Assembly (NCBI RefSeq): GCF_008369915.1
Contig: NZ_VSRN01000001.1
Location: forward strand, 1,830,001 to 1,894,000
DNA: 64,000 nucleotides
Direction: 5' to 3'
DNA from: Dyadobacter sp. UC 10
GTDB taxonomy: Bacteria; Bacteroidota; Bacteroidia; Cytophagales; Spirosomataceae
Under the pieces are notes generated by a model that saw only the letters and a list, made by a program, of their open reading frames with translations, was not told the origin of the DNA and searched no databases. Within the stretch, counting starts at the first letter, position 1, and the number at the start of each line of letters is the position of its first letter. Below, piece by piece: positions 7,936-15,075 of this stretch. The position numbers were made by a program, and so were the translations under genes.

Positions 7936-9237
7936 ATGGAAATAGATTTTATCGAGGAACTGCGCTGGCGCGGAATGCTTCACGACGTGATGCCGGGAAC
8001 ACAGGAACAACTGAAAAAGGAAATGACTTCTGGCTACATCGGTTTCGATCCCACGGCTTCCTCTCTCCATATAGGTAACCTGGCGACGATAATGCTCCTC
8101 GTCCATTTCCAACGCGCTGGCCACAAGCCTTTTGCATTGGTGGGCGGGGCTACGGGTATGATCGGCGATCCTTCATTTAAAGCTGCCGAACGTTCGTTTC
8201 TGGATGAAGACACCCTTCGTTTTAACCAGGAAGGTATCAAAAAACAGTTGGAGCAATTCCTCGATTTTAACTGCGGTGATAACTCAGCCGAAATGGTTAA
8301 TAACTATGATTGGTTCAAAGAAATCGGGTTTTTGCAGTTCTTGCGGGAAGCAGGTAAGTTCCTAAGTGTCAATTATATGATGTCGAAGGATTCTGTAAGA
8401 AAGCGCCTGGAAACCGGAATTTCATTTACTGAATTTTCATACCAGCTTTTGCAGGGTTACGATTTTTACCATTTATATAAAAACAAAAATGTGCGCCTGC
8501 AAATGGGCGGTTCGGATCAGTGGGGCAATATCACGACCGGCACCGAAATCATCCGCAGAAAAGAAGGTGACGAAGAAGGGTATTTCAAAGCCTACGCGCT
8601 CACAACGCCGCTTTTGACGAAATCCGACGGTTCGAAATTCGGGAAAAGTGAAGGCGGCAATATCTGGCTCGATGCTGAAAAAACTTCTCCCTACGAGTTC
8701 TACCAGTTCTGGCTAAATCAGGCCGACGAAGATCTGCCAAGATACTTGCGCGTATTTTCATTAAAAGGCCGCGAGGAAATCGAAGCCCTGGAAACCAGCC
8801 ACGCCGCCGAGCCGCACTTGCGCATCATGCAAAAATCCCTCGCCGCCGAACTAACCACCCGCATTCACTCTGAAAAAGCATATCTAACTGTAATCAAAGC
8901 ATCAGAAGTATTGTTCGGAAAAGCAACGCTGGAAACTTTGCAAAGCATTGAAGCGGATGAATTTGACACGATTTTCAGCGGGGTGCCGCAAACGGAAATT
9001 ACGCGCGAAGAATGGGATGGAGCAGCAAATATTCTGGATCTGATTTCGACAGTTACCAAAGCCGAAATTTATCCATCAAAAGGAGAAGCCAGAAGAGCAA
9101 TTCAGCAGAATGCAGTGAGTGTCAATAAAGTGAAGGTTACCTCGGAAGCGCAGGCTTTGAGCGAGTTTTCATTGTTGCAGGATAGGTTTTTACTGATTTC
9201 GAAGGGGAAGAAGAATCATTTGGTGCGGGTGGTGTAG
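7936..9237 (+). CDS. tyrS: tyrosyl-tRNA synthetase
   Basis: Class I aminoacyl-tRNA synthetase charging tRNA-Tyr with tyrosine in the cytoplasm. It has 433 residues, the usual length. Visible are GFDPTASSLHIGNL (HIGH-type signature, residues 35-48), the tyrosine-pocket segment YQLLQGYDFYHL, QMGGSDQWGNI, and KFGKSEGGNIW (KMSKS-type loop near residue 237). A C-terminal S4 RNA-binding domain contains the stretch RRAIQQNAVSVNK. The gene is divergent from the GH43 gene, with its own promoter between them. Confidence 0.97.
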   Translation: MEIDFIEELRWRGMLHDVMPGTQEQLKKEMTSGYIGFDPTASSLHIGNLATIMLLVHFQRAGHKPFALVGGATGMIGDPSFKAAERSFLDEDTLRFNQEGIKKQLEQFLDFNCGDNSAEMVNNYDWFKEIGFLQFLREAGKFLSVNYMMSKDSVRKRLETGISFTEFSYQLLQGYDFYHLYKNKNVRLQMGGSDQWGNITTGTEIIRRKEGDEEGYFKAYALTTPLLTKSDGSKFGKSEGGNIWLDAEKTSPYEFYQFWLNQADEDLPRYLRVFSLKGREEIEALETSHAAEPHLRIMQKSLAAELTTRIHSEKAYLTVIKASEVLFGKATLETLQSIEADEFDTIFSGVPQTEITREEWDGAANILDLISTVTKAEIYPSKGEARRAIQQNAVSVNKVKVTSEAQALSEFSLLQDRFLLISKGKKNHLVRVV

Positions 9238-9280
9238 CGCTCCAATTTGGTATATTAAGGAAGTTTAAGACCGATGCGTT

Positions 9281-9496
9281 ATGAACAAAATTATTAAAAC
9301 ATCGAATTTCGAAGAGCTTCCCGGCTATGACAAAGAATATTGGTGGTCGAAGACTCCGGAAGAACGCTTGGAAGCAGCATTGAAGCTAACGCGCTCAGCA
9401 AGAGAGATATATTATGCAAACCCCAAGAATAAGCCGCTAGGTTATGGAGCCAGAATACTTAAATCTGATCAGCCTATTCAACGAGGAGAAGGTTGA
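9281..9496 (+). CDS. small protein paired with nucleotidyltransferase (antitoxin-like partner)
   Basis: 71 residues, hydrophilic, with FEELPGYDKEYWWSKTPEERLEA-type sequence that I recall in short proteins encoded just before DUF6036-like nucleotidyltransferases in Bacteroidota. It overlaps the next gene by 53 nt, implying coupled translation. The first 35 residues (WSKTPEERLEA) form the recognisable part and the C-terminal part is basic. No catalytic motif is visible. It is likely the partner or antitoxin of the nucleotidyltransferase, but this is inferred from gene order. Confidence 0.65.
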   Translation: MNKIIKTSNFEELPGYDKEYWWSKTPEERLEAALKLTRSAREIYYANPKNKPLGYGARILKSDQPIQRGEG

Positions 9497-9890
9497 ATAT
9501 GTGGTTCTTGGCGGTCATGCCGTTATTGCCCACGGATTTGTTCGCACAACGGGAGATATTGACATTTTCGTTAATTCAACTTCTGAGAACGCGCAGCGAT
9601 TATTAAGAGCATTGCATCGCTTCGGCTACACCAATGATGAGTTTGAGGAATCTGATTTCACCAAAGTACCTAACTATTTGTGTTTTAGTAGATACGACAA
9701 TCGCATTGATCTTATGACTGGAACGAAAGGGGTTACATTTGAGGAATGTTATGCTAACCGTAAAGTGCTTCAAATTCGGAACACTTCCGTTAACTTTATT
9801 GGTTTAAGGCAATTAATCGAAAATAAAAAAGCGGTGGGGAGGCCACAGGATCTGCGCGATATTGAGAATTTAGATAGTTCCAGTGTGTGA
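9444..9890 (+). CDS. nucleotidyltransferase (DUF6036/AbiEii-MNT-like)
   Basis: 148 residues of the polymerase-beta-type nucleotidyltransferase superfamily. VVLGGHAVIAHG (residues 19-30) followed by TTGDIDIFV gives the GG...DxD metal-binding signature. A later conserved acid lies in NRIDLMTG. The small size, with no long C-terminal domain, and the overlapping upstream small gene resemble MNT-type toxin-antitoxin pairs. Its substrate (a tRNA, a protein or a partner toxin) cannot be told. It lies directly before the repeat at 9910 and the second copy of the two-gene module. Confidence 0.8.
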   Translation: MEPEYLNLISLFNEEKVEYVVLGGHAVIAHGFVRTTGDIDIFVNSTSENAQRLLRALHRFGYTNDEFEESDFTKVPNYLCFSRYDNRIDLMTGTKGVTFEECYANRKVLQIRNTSVNFIGLRQLIENKKAVGRPQDLRDIENLDSSSV

Positions 9891-9909
9891 GATTGTTATG
9901 CATATTGTT

Positions 9910-9982
9910 CCAGCGAAACATCCTGTTTATAGAAAATTAGATTGAGATGTTATATGGGGCTCCGGTAGGAGCCTCCTTTTTT
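9910..9982. repeat. second copy of the CCTGTTTATAGAAA / GGCTCC repeat
   Basis: CCTGTTTATAGAAA (9922-9935) is identical to the arm at 5327-5340 and is again preceded by AACAT. The palindrome GGCTCC-GGTA-GGAGCC (9958-9973) followed by a T-rich run can fold as a terminator for the nucleotidyltransferase gene. It shares modules with the element at 5214-5383 but is shorter, so the element is a dispersed repeat. Confidence 0.65.
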
Positions 9983-10043
9983 TGTAGGGGTTTCCTAAAC
10001 GTTTTTTAGATTTGGAAATAAATTCAAATTCGCTTGACTGCTT

Positions 10044-10066
10044 TTCATACAAAATATTTATATTTG
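10044..10066 (+). promoter_or_regulatory. promoter with embedded inverted-repeat site, module B
   Basis: TATATTTG (10059-10066) fits the TAnnTTTG -7 box and abuts the ATG at 10068. Immediately upstream lies TTCATACAAAAT (10044-10055), which recurs as its exact reverse complement at 10292-10303, between the two genes of the module. This is the same architecture as in module A (sites at 5921-5944 and 5653-5676), with a related core TTTTGyrTrAATT. Confidence 0.5.
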
Positions 10067-10067
10067 A

Positions 10068-10277
10068 ATGTCAAAGTCATTTAACTCTATTGATGAGGCA
10101 TTCGCCTGGTTTTTGGAAAACATCTATAAGAACTTGCCGCCTGATGAAAAGAAGGGCGAGTTAGTGATCGCTTGGCGCAATTTCACTCATAAACAGGGCA
10201 TATCTCAGAAAAAAATGATTTCGATCTTGAAGCGATTTGGCTTCGACGTGAACATTTCAGTGACTTATAAAAAGTAA
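10068..10277 (+). CDS. unrecognised small protein, module gene 1 (copy B)
   Basis: 69 residues, the paralogue of the protein at 5697-5906 (same length, about 40% identity by eye). Shared positions include SxxEAFxW, the PPDEKKG turn and GISQKKMISIL, which could form a short helix-turn-helix-like unit near the C-terminus. It is rich in Lys and aromatic residues and has no signal peptide or membrane span. It is followed by module gene 2 after 61 nt. Function unknown. Autoregulation is suggested only by the repeated inverted site on both sides of the gene. Confidence 0.7.
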   Translation: MSKSFNSIDEAFAWFLENIYKNLPPDEKKGELVIAWRNFTHKQGISQKKMISILKRFGFDVNISVTYKK

Positions 10278-10291
10278 ATTTTTTTAATCAA

Positions 10292-10303
10292 ATTTTGTAT
10301 GAA
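10292..10303. promoter_or_regulatory. inverted copy of operator-like site, module B
   Basis: ATTTTGTATGAA is the exact reverse complement of 10044-10055. With flanking bases it forms a small palindrome, AAATT-TTGTATG-AATTT. It lies 36 nt upstream of module gene 2, matching the position of the intergenic site in module A. Confidence 0.45.
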
Positions 10304-10338
10304 TTTCAGAAATAAATTTTACTATAAACCACTATCAA

Positions 10339-10614
10339 ATGATTATCAGATCCAAACTAAACAATGAATCTAACACATTCACTGATGCCGAAGCTCAAAT
10401 GCTTTATAAGCAGCACGAATTAGTAAGCGAATTTTTCAAAAGGGATGGCAGCGCAGAAATTGTAGATTCCCTGAACACGTTGGTAGAAACTTTTTTGTTT
10501 ACAGAAGAGATAGAAAATGTAACTCCTGAAATGCGGGTGCATATTGCCAATCAACTTCGGGTGGTGACATTGATAACGAAGCTGGGAGAGACTGCGGTGA
10601 GGTGGAAAGCCTGA
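10339..10614 (+). CDS. unrecognised small protein, module gene 2 (copy B)
   Basis: 91 residues, the paralogue of 5399-5605 with a longer N-terminus and a short C-terminal extension. The shared core runs from FFKRDGSAEIVDSL to ENVTPEMRVHIANQL and TKLGE. It is predicted mostly helical, soluble and acidic in the middle. It is the second gene of the two-gene module. The gene ends 36 nt before the convergent PIN-toxin gene. No known family was recognised. A co-regulated partner of gene 1 is the simplest reading of the conserved gene order. Confidence 0.65.
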   Translation: MIIRSKLNNESNTFTDAEAQMLYKQHELVSEFFKRDGSAEIVDSLNTLVETFLFTEEIENVTPEMRVHIANQLRVVTLITKLGETAVRWKA

Positions 10615-10649
10615 TGTCGCTCGAACATCATTTTGGGCTGTTGTCATAT

Positions 10650-11060
10650 TCAACTAATCCAATCAAACATCCGAATCTGATGCAGATTTCTAAAATCACG
10701 TGTGTTGTGGGTGATTAGTGTAAAGTCATTGATAACGGCTGTTGCTCCAATTAGAATGTCGAAATCGCCGACCGGTCGGCCAATTCGTCTCAAATGCGCC
10801 TTTTGCTTGCCGAACTCGTGAAGTGCGGCACTTATAGAAATTGTCCTTTCCCGGAATAGGGTCTCCAACCATACAAACCGTTCCAGGTTTTTTTGGCGTT
10901 GCTGTGGGGCGCTGTTTTCAATCCCGTACAACAACTCAGCTAATGTAATCTCCGAGAGATAGCACGATTCTACTCCGACGTCGCTGATTTTTTCTTTGAC
11001 ATCGTATTCGTTTTTTAGCAAATGCACGCAAATATTGGTGTCGAGTAAAAATCGACTCAT
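10650..11060 (-). CDS. VapC-type toxin, PIN-domain ribonuclease
   Basis: 136 residues. PIN nucleases cleave RNA, often tRNA or rRNA, using a cluster of acidic residues and Mg2+. Visible are FLLDTNICVHLL (first Asp, residue 7), LAELLYGIENS (conserved Glu near 42), FDILIGATAVIN (Asp near 99) and LITHNTRDFRNL (Asp near 121). The fold and length are typical. It overlaps the antitoxin gene by 4 nt, the toxin being second, which is the standard order for vapBC. Confidence 0.92.
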   Translation of the reverse strand: MSRFLLDTNICVHLLKNEYDVKEKISDVGVESCYLSEITLAELLYGIENSAPQQRQKNLERFVWLETLFRERTISISAALHEFGKQKAHLRRIGRPVGDFDILIGATAVINDFTLITHNTRDFRNLHQIRMFDWIS

Positions 11061-11296
11061 AACTCAAGGTCCCGATCCCCGCTGTAACGGGAATTGTAAA
11101 TCATCGCATTGATTTCATCACCGGTTTCAGGACCTTCCCAGCTTCCGGCGACTTTGTCTAATAATGCTAATGATTCAGCTTTCGTGAGATGTTTTTGATG
11201 TGATTCTTTTGTAGCAAGACCAAGACGGTTTGCAAGCTCTTTTACGAGTGCGAAGTCTGCTTCGTTCTTCGTTTCAATAGTGAGGGTATGGGCCAT
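11057..11296 (-). CDS. VapB-like antitoxin
   Basis: 79 residues encoded directly upstream of the PIN toxin with an ATGA overlap. The N-terminal half (MAHTLTIETKNEADFALVKELANRL split into short helices) and the Trp/acidic C-terminus (SWEGPETGDEINAMIYNSR) resemble short antitoxins of Bacteroidota PIN pairs. The C-terminal region likely wraps the toxin. Autorepression of the operon is expected for the family, and a well-matched promoter lies upstream (11336-11365). Confidence 0.82.
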   Translation of the reverse strand: MAHTLTIETKNEADFALVKELANRLGLATKESHQKHLTKAESLALLDKVAGSWEGPETGDEINAMIYNSRYSGDRDLEL

Positions 11297-11335
11297 AACG
11301 ATCTATTAGTGTCTGTGTTAACTGTAAGGTGAAGT

Positions 11336-11365
11336 CAAATTTATCAAAATTTGCGGGCCGTCAAA
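11336..11365 (-). promoter_or_regulatory. promoter of the vapBC-like operon
   Basis: On the minus strand TAAATTTG (11336-11343) with TTTG (11362-11365) 18 nt upstream is a near-ideal match to the Bacteroidota TTTG/N19/TAnnTTTG promoter. The leader to the antitoxin ATG is about 35 nt. Confidence 0.55.
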
Positions 11366-11402
11366 TGGTTAGAACTGACTTTAATGAATTGAAGTAATGC
11401 CC

Positions 11403-12218
11403 TCACCCCTTCCCCGAAAACGTATTCAAAACCGGAGCCGCCGTCGGATTGTACTGATACGACTGCCACGAGTTATCTTCATAAACCTCCACAATCCGGT
11501 AACCTTTATAAGCTGTGCCCCAGTTGCCGCCGAAGTGGCCGTCGAAGAAGTAGGGTTTTTTGCCGTAGATTTTAGTGCTGTCCTGGTCGTGATCGTGGCC
11601 GTTGAATATGGCTTTTACGTTTGGGGTATTTTCGAAGAGTTCAATTACTTCTTTGCATTCAATTCCATTCACCGTCCATTTGGCTGGGGTAATGTGCAGG
11701 AAGATGAAAATGCCTTTTTTCTCTTTGTATTTAGCGATTTCAGTGCGCAGCCAGTTTACGTCCGGACAAACGTATTCCCCTTTTTCATTGGAAGTGTCAC
11801 CCACCACGAATGCGTATTCACCTTTGGCAAAACTGTGGTTAGTCGGGTAGCCCCAGGTACTTTCCCAGACGTCCAGACCGACTTTATCATGGTTTCCGCG
11901 ACTTACGTAAAAAGGTACGCTCAGCCCGGAAATGGTTTTTTTGAAATCGTACAGAAGCGTAGGCTCGTCGTGGATCAGGTCGCCGTTGATGAAAAGGAAA
12001 TCTACCCCTTTCTGCATTTTTTCACGGTTTACCCAACTTATCAAGTCGCTATGAAATTTCTGAAATTCGGTATTGGGCTGGCCGTAATGCCCGTCGGAAG
12101 CGACGACGAAACGCAATGCAATGCGCGCTTTCGGGTCCGCCTTTGCGTTGTTTGCCAGTAAGGGAAATGCAGAAAGAGCTGGAACAAGTTTCAGAAATGA
12201 CCGTCTTTGAAATTTCAT
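11403..12218 (-). CDS. Tat-exported calcineurin-like metallophosphoesterase
   Basis: 271 residues. The start MKFQRRSFLKLVPALSAFP is a twin-arginine signal (RRSFLK), so a folded, metal-loaded enzyme is exported. Metallophosphoesterase motifs appear in order: VASDGHYGQ (D-x-H), FINGDLIHDE (GD), VSRGNHDKVG (GNHD), FLHITPAKW and FNGHDHDQD (GHxH). A di-metal centre cleaving phosphomonoesters or diesters is expected; the substrate is unknown. It is single-gene and convergent with nothing obvious. Distinct from the ligase-associated phosphoesterase, which lacks a signal peptide. Confidence 0.88.
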   Translation of the reverse strand: MKFQRRSFLKLVPALSAFPLLANNAKADPKARIALRFVVASDGHYGQPNTEFQKFHSDLISWVNREKMQKGVDFLFINGDLIHDEPTLLYDFKKTISGLSVPFYVSRGNHDKVGLDVWESTWGYPTNHSFAKGEYAFVVGDTSNEKGEYVCPDVNWLRTEIAKYKEKKGIFIFLHITPAKWTVNGIECKEVIELFENTPNVKAIFNGHDHDQDSTKIYGKKPYFFDGHFGGNWGTAYKGYRIVEVYEDNSWQSYQYNPTAAPVLNTFSGKG

Positions 12219-12340
12219 GGGTAGCGGGTTTGGTAAGTGTTCGGGGTGGTATTTGTTTCAAAAATAGTTATTGCCGGCCGATATTTTCACTATTCTTGCA
12301 CCCATAATAAACATTTAACACTTCCCACATTTCACATTAA

Positions 12341-12793
12341 ATGGACCGCCTCATTCTTCAAAAAGCAGCTTCCTATTGCGTCTATCAGGAACGGACGCAG
12401 GAGGAAGTGCGCCAGCGGCTACGAAAGTGGAATGTATGGGGCGATGAGGCAGACGAGATCATTGCAGAACTGATCTCACAGAACTACCTGAGTGAAGAGC
12501 GTTTTGCGAAGACTTTCGCAGGCGGCAAGTTCCGCGTAAAAAACTGGGGTAGGATAAAGATCAAGCAGGAATTGCAGCGGCGGGGGATCAGTAAATACAG
12601 CCTCGATCAGGGAATGGCTGAGATCAAGGATGAGACTTACATTGCCACTTTGAAACAGCTTCTTGAAAAAAAGAAAGCATTACTGGAAAGAACCGAAACA
12701 AATCCGCTGGTTTTAAAACAAAAATTGGCCAGATATGCTCTGGCCAAAGGGTATGAAAGTGAGTTGGTTTGGAAGGAATTGGGCGATGTCTAG
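12341..12793 (+). CDS. recX: regulatory protein RecX
   Basis: 150 residues. RecX binds RecA filaments and modulates strand exchange. The sequence shows the family pattern of three-helix repeats: YCVYQERTQEEVRQRL, the marker E-x-L-I-S-Q-N-Y-L-S-E-E-R-F-A near residue 45, and GRIKIKQELQRRGIS, followed by a third repeat ending KLARYALAKGYESELV. RecX proteins of 150 residues are normal. recA is not in the window, so this recX is unlinked. A strong hairpin follows the stop codon. Confidence 0.9.
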   Translation: MDRLILQKAASYCVYQERTQEEVRQRLRKWNVWGDEADEIIAELISQNYLSEERFAKTFAGGKFRVKNWGRIKIKQELQRRGISKYSLDQGMAEIKDETYIATLKQLLEKKKALLERTETNPLVLKQKLARYALAKGYESELVWKELGDV

Positions 12794-12810
12794 TATCGTC
12801 CTCTTCTATA

Positions 12811-12842
12811 CGGTTGCAGGTGACAACACCTGCAACGGCTTT
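12811..12842. terminator. bidirectional hairpin between recX and nrdB
   Basis: GTTGCAGGTG and CACCTGCAAC form a perfect 10-bp stem (12813-12822 and 12827-12836) with loop ACAA, extendable with one mismatch. It sits between convergent recX and nrdB and can end both transcripts; T-runs on either side are short. Confidence 0.6.
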
Positions 12843-13837
12843 CAAAAATCCGAGTCAAACGAAATTTTGTGACCTGAATCTTTGTCCTTCACGCCGCTCA
12901 TCACGCCGGCTTTCTGATATTCTCCTACACGTTTTTCGAAGAAATTGGTTTTCCCCGGAAGCGAGATCAACTCCATGAAATCGAATGGGTTAGCTGAACC
13001 GAACTGCTTTTCGCAACCCAGTCTTTCCAGCCAGAAATCGGCGATGTATTCGATATACTGTTTCATCAATTCCGCATTCATTCCGATCAGGGAAACGGGT
13101 AATGCTTCGGTGATAAATTCTTTTTCGATTTCAACCGCATCGAGCATGATTTCGATTACGCGTTCCTGTGGCAGTTGGTTCACAATATGCTGCGTGTAAA
13201 GCAAGCAAGCAAATTCACAGTGCAAGCCTTCGTCTCTGGATATCAATTCGTTGGAGAATGAAAGTCCTGGCATTAAGCCGCGTTTTTTCAACCAGAAAAT
13301 AGAACAGAATGAACCTGAAAAGAAGATACCTTCTACTGCCGCAAATGCAATGATCCTTTCAGCGAAAACCGGACTGTTAATCCACTTTAAAGCCCAATCC
13401 GCCTTTTTACCCACACAAGGAACTGTTTCAATGGCGCGAAGCAAATGGTCTTTCTCAGAAGGGTCTTTGATGTAAGTGTCGATCAGGAGCGAGTAAGTTT
13501 CAGAATGGATATTCTCCATCGCGATCTGGAAACCGTAAAAACATTTGGCCTCCGCATATTGTACTTCGCTTAGAAAGTTGACCGCCAGATTTTCATTTAC
13601 AATACCATCAGATGCAGCGAAAAATGCAAGTACGTGCGAGATAAAATGCCGCTCACCGTCAGAAAGGTTATCCCAATCCTTCATATCCTGCGAAAGATCA
13701 ATCTCCTCGGCAGTCCAGAACGAAGCCTCGTGTCTTTTGTACATTTCCCAGATATCGGAATGTTTGATAGGAAACAAAACAAACCGCAATGGGTCTTCTA
13801 TCAACAGGGGCTCCTGACGCGCAAGTTCTTGTGACAT
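12842..13837 (-). CDS. nrdB: ribonucleoside-diphosphate reductase beta subunit (class Ia)
   Basis: Small subunit supplying the di-iron tyrosyl radical for dNTP synthesis. I choose ATG 13837 ([10 protein letters not shown], 331 aa); an upstream in-frame TTG-like start at 13906 would add a non-conserved leader. Eukaryote-like R2 motifs are visible: D77 in [10 protein letters not shown]108 and H111 in MENIH, and the radical tyrosine Y115 in HSETY. The second ligand cluster lies in [12 protein letters not shown]. It ends with the flexible tail used to contact NrdA. nrdA is 27 kb away at 41016, so the two subunits must be co-regulated in trans. Confidence 0.96.
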   Translation of the reverse strand: MSQELARQEPLLIEDPLRFVLFPIKHSDIWEMYKRHEASFWTAEEIDLSQDMKDWDNLSDGERHFISHVLAFFAASDGIVNENLAVNFLSEVQYAEAKCFYGFQIAMENIHSETYSLLIDTYIKDPSEKDHLLRAIETVPCVGKKADWALKWINSPVFAERIIAFAAVEGIFFSGSFCSIFWLKKRGLMPGLSFSNELISRDEGLHCEFACLLYTQHIVNQLPQERVIEIMLDAVEIEKEFITEALPVSLIGMNAELMKQYIEYIADFWLERLGCEKQFGSANPFDFMELISLPGKTNFFEKRVGEYQKAGVMSGVKDKDSGHKISFDSDF

Positions 13838-14006
13838 AATTAGTTTGAGTAAATACGGGGATAAATTTTGAACAGCCCGTTGTGTTTCGCTGGCCAGAAA
13901 TAGCAACAGCCGGGAATAACAAATCTACACGCTTTGGCCCGAAAACTCAAGGATAAAAGGATCAAACCGGAAGAGTTATTTAGAGAAATTCTTGTTAGTA
14001 ATGCCT

Positions 14007-14014
14007 TAACTTTG
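14007..14014 (+). promoter_or_regulatory. -7 promoter box upstream of the GT2 gene
   Basis: TAACTTTG matches TAnnTTTG about 70 nt before the TTG start of the glycosyltransferase. The gap 13838-14082 is otherwise unremarkable and also carries the nrdB promoter, for which I see no clear box. Confidence 0.35.
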
Positions 14015-14082
14015 TTGCTCCCAATATGTTAATCGATGGTCAGAAAACTGCGGCCTGTCAATCCATTTAAACCTATATACTG

Positions 14083-14967
14083 TTGAAGATTTCCGGATTT
14101 ACCATCATCAGAAATGCGGTTATCAACGATTACCCCATTGTTGAAGCAATTACTTCCATTCTTCCGGTAGTGGACGAAATGCTTGTGAGTGTGGGACTTA
14201 GCGAAGACAATACCCTGGACCTGATCAAGTCTATTCCGTCTGATAAAATCCGAATCGTCGAGTCGGAATGGGATATGTCACTGCGTGCCGGAGGAAAAGT
14301 GCTGGCGGTGGAAACGGATAAAGCATTGAGACAGATTTCGCCTGACAGCGACTGGGCATTTTATATTCAGGGCGACGAAGTAGTGCACGAAAAGTATCAT
14401 CCCGCAATTCTTGAATCCTGCGAAAAATATTTAAATGATGTAGAAGTTGAAGGGTTGGTTTTTGACTATCTGCACTTTTATGGGACTTACGATTACGTGG
14501 GCGACAGCCGCAAATGGTACCGCCGCGAAATCCGCATTATCCGCAATGAAAAGCAGCCGAAGGAAGTCCCGATCTCCGCATTTCGTGATGCCCAGGGTTT
14601 CCGTCGCGGCCGCACGAAATTGAATGTGAAGCACTCGGGTGCTGCTGTATATCATTACGGTTGGGTGAAAAGTCCGGTGCAGATGAAGACGAAAATGAAG
14701 AATGTGAGCCGGTTCTGGAATGCGGATAGCGAGTGGGAAAAGATCCTGCAATCGGAAGATTTTTTTAATTATGAGGAGTTTGATTCCATTCGCCGCTTTG
14801 ATGGAACACACCCGGCAGTGATGCAAAACCGCATTGGAGCGCAAACCTGGAAAGTCGAGCTGGACATTTCTAATAAGAAGTTCAGATTGAAAGATGCGCT
14901 ATTATATTGGTACGAAAAAAGGACCGGGCGGCGGCTGTTCGAATTCCGGAATTACCGGTTTATCTAA
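14083..14967 (+). CDS. family 2-like glycosyltransferase
   Basis: 294 residues from a TTG start (MKISGFTIIRNAVINDYP). N-terminal GT-A fold: FTIIRNAV opens as in other GT2 proteins, VDEMLVSVGLSEDNTLDLI covers the nucleotide pocket, and WAFYIQGDEVVHEKYH supplies a D-x-E near residue 95 in place of the usual DxD. The C-terminal half contains SRKWYRREIRIIRN and KHSGAAVYHYGWVKSP, typical of GT2-like proteins that decorate surface glycans. It heads a run of glycan genes (this, 15076 and 16594). Donor and acceptor are unknown. Confidence 0.8.
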   Translation: MKISGFTIIRNAVINDYPIVEAITSILPVVDEMLVSVGLSEDNTLDLIKSIPSDKIRIVESEWDMSLRAGGKVLAVETDKALRQISPDSDWAFYIQGDEVVHEKYHPAILESCEKYLNDVEVEGLVFDYLHFYGTYDYVGDSRKWYRREIRIIRNEKQPKEVPISAFRDAQGFRRGRTKLNVKHSGAAVYHYGWVKSPVQMKTKMKNVSRFWNADSEWEKILQSEDFFNYEEFDSIRRFDGTHPAVMQNRIGAQTWKVELDISNKKFRLKDALLYWYEKRTGRRLFEFRNYRFI

Positions 14968-15075
14968 AACTGAATTATTTCTTCCCAAAGCATCTCTCTG
15001 AAAACTTCCTGCTCCTCGTTAATTACTGCAATAAATCAGTATGTTTATCAGGAAATTGTCACCACCCCGAGATAA

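Noticed and set aside
11397..12161. 254-codon plus-strand frame opposite the phosphoesterase
   Set aside because: Mirrors the coding strand of a protein with all five phosphoesterase motifs; hydrophobic Phe/Val-rich shadow.
12049..12307. small frames around the phosphoesterase start
   Set aside because: Overlap the Tat signal region on either strand without conserved content.
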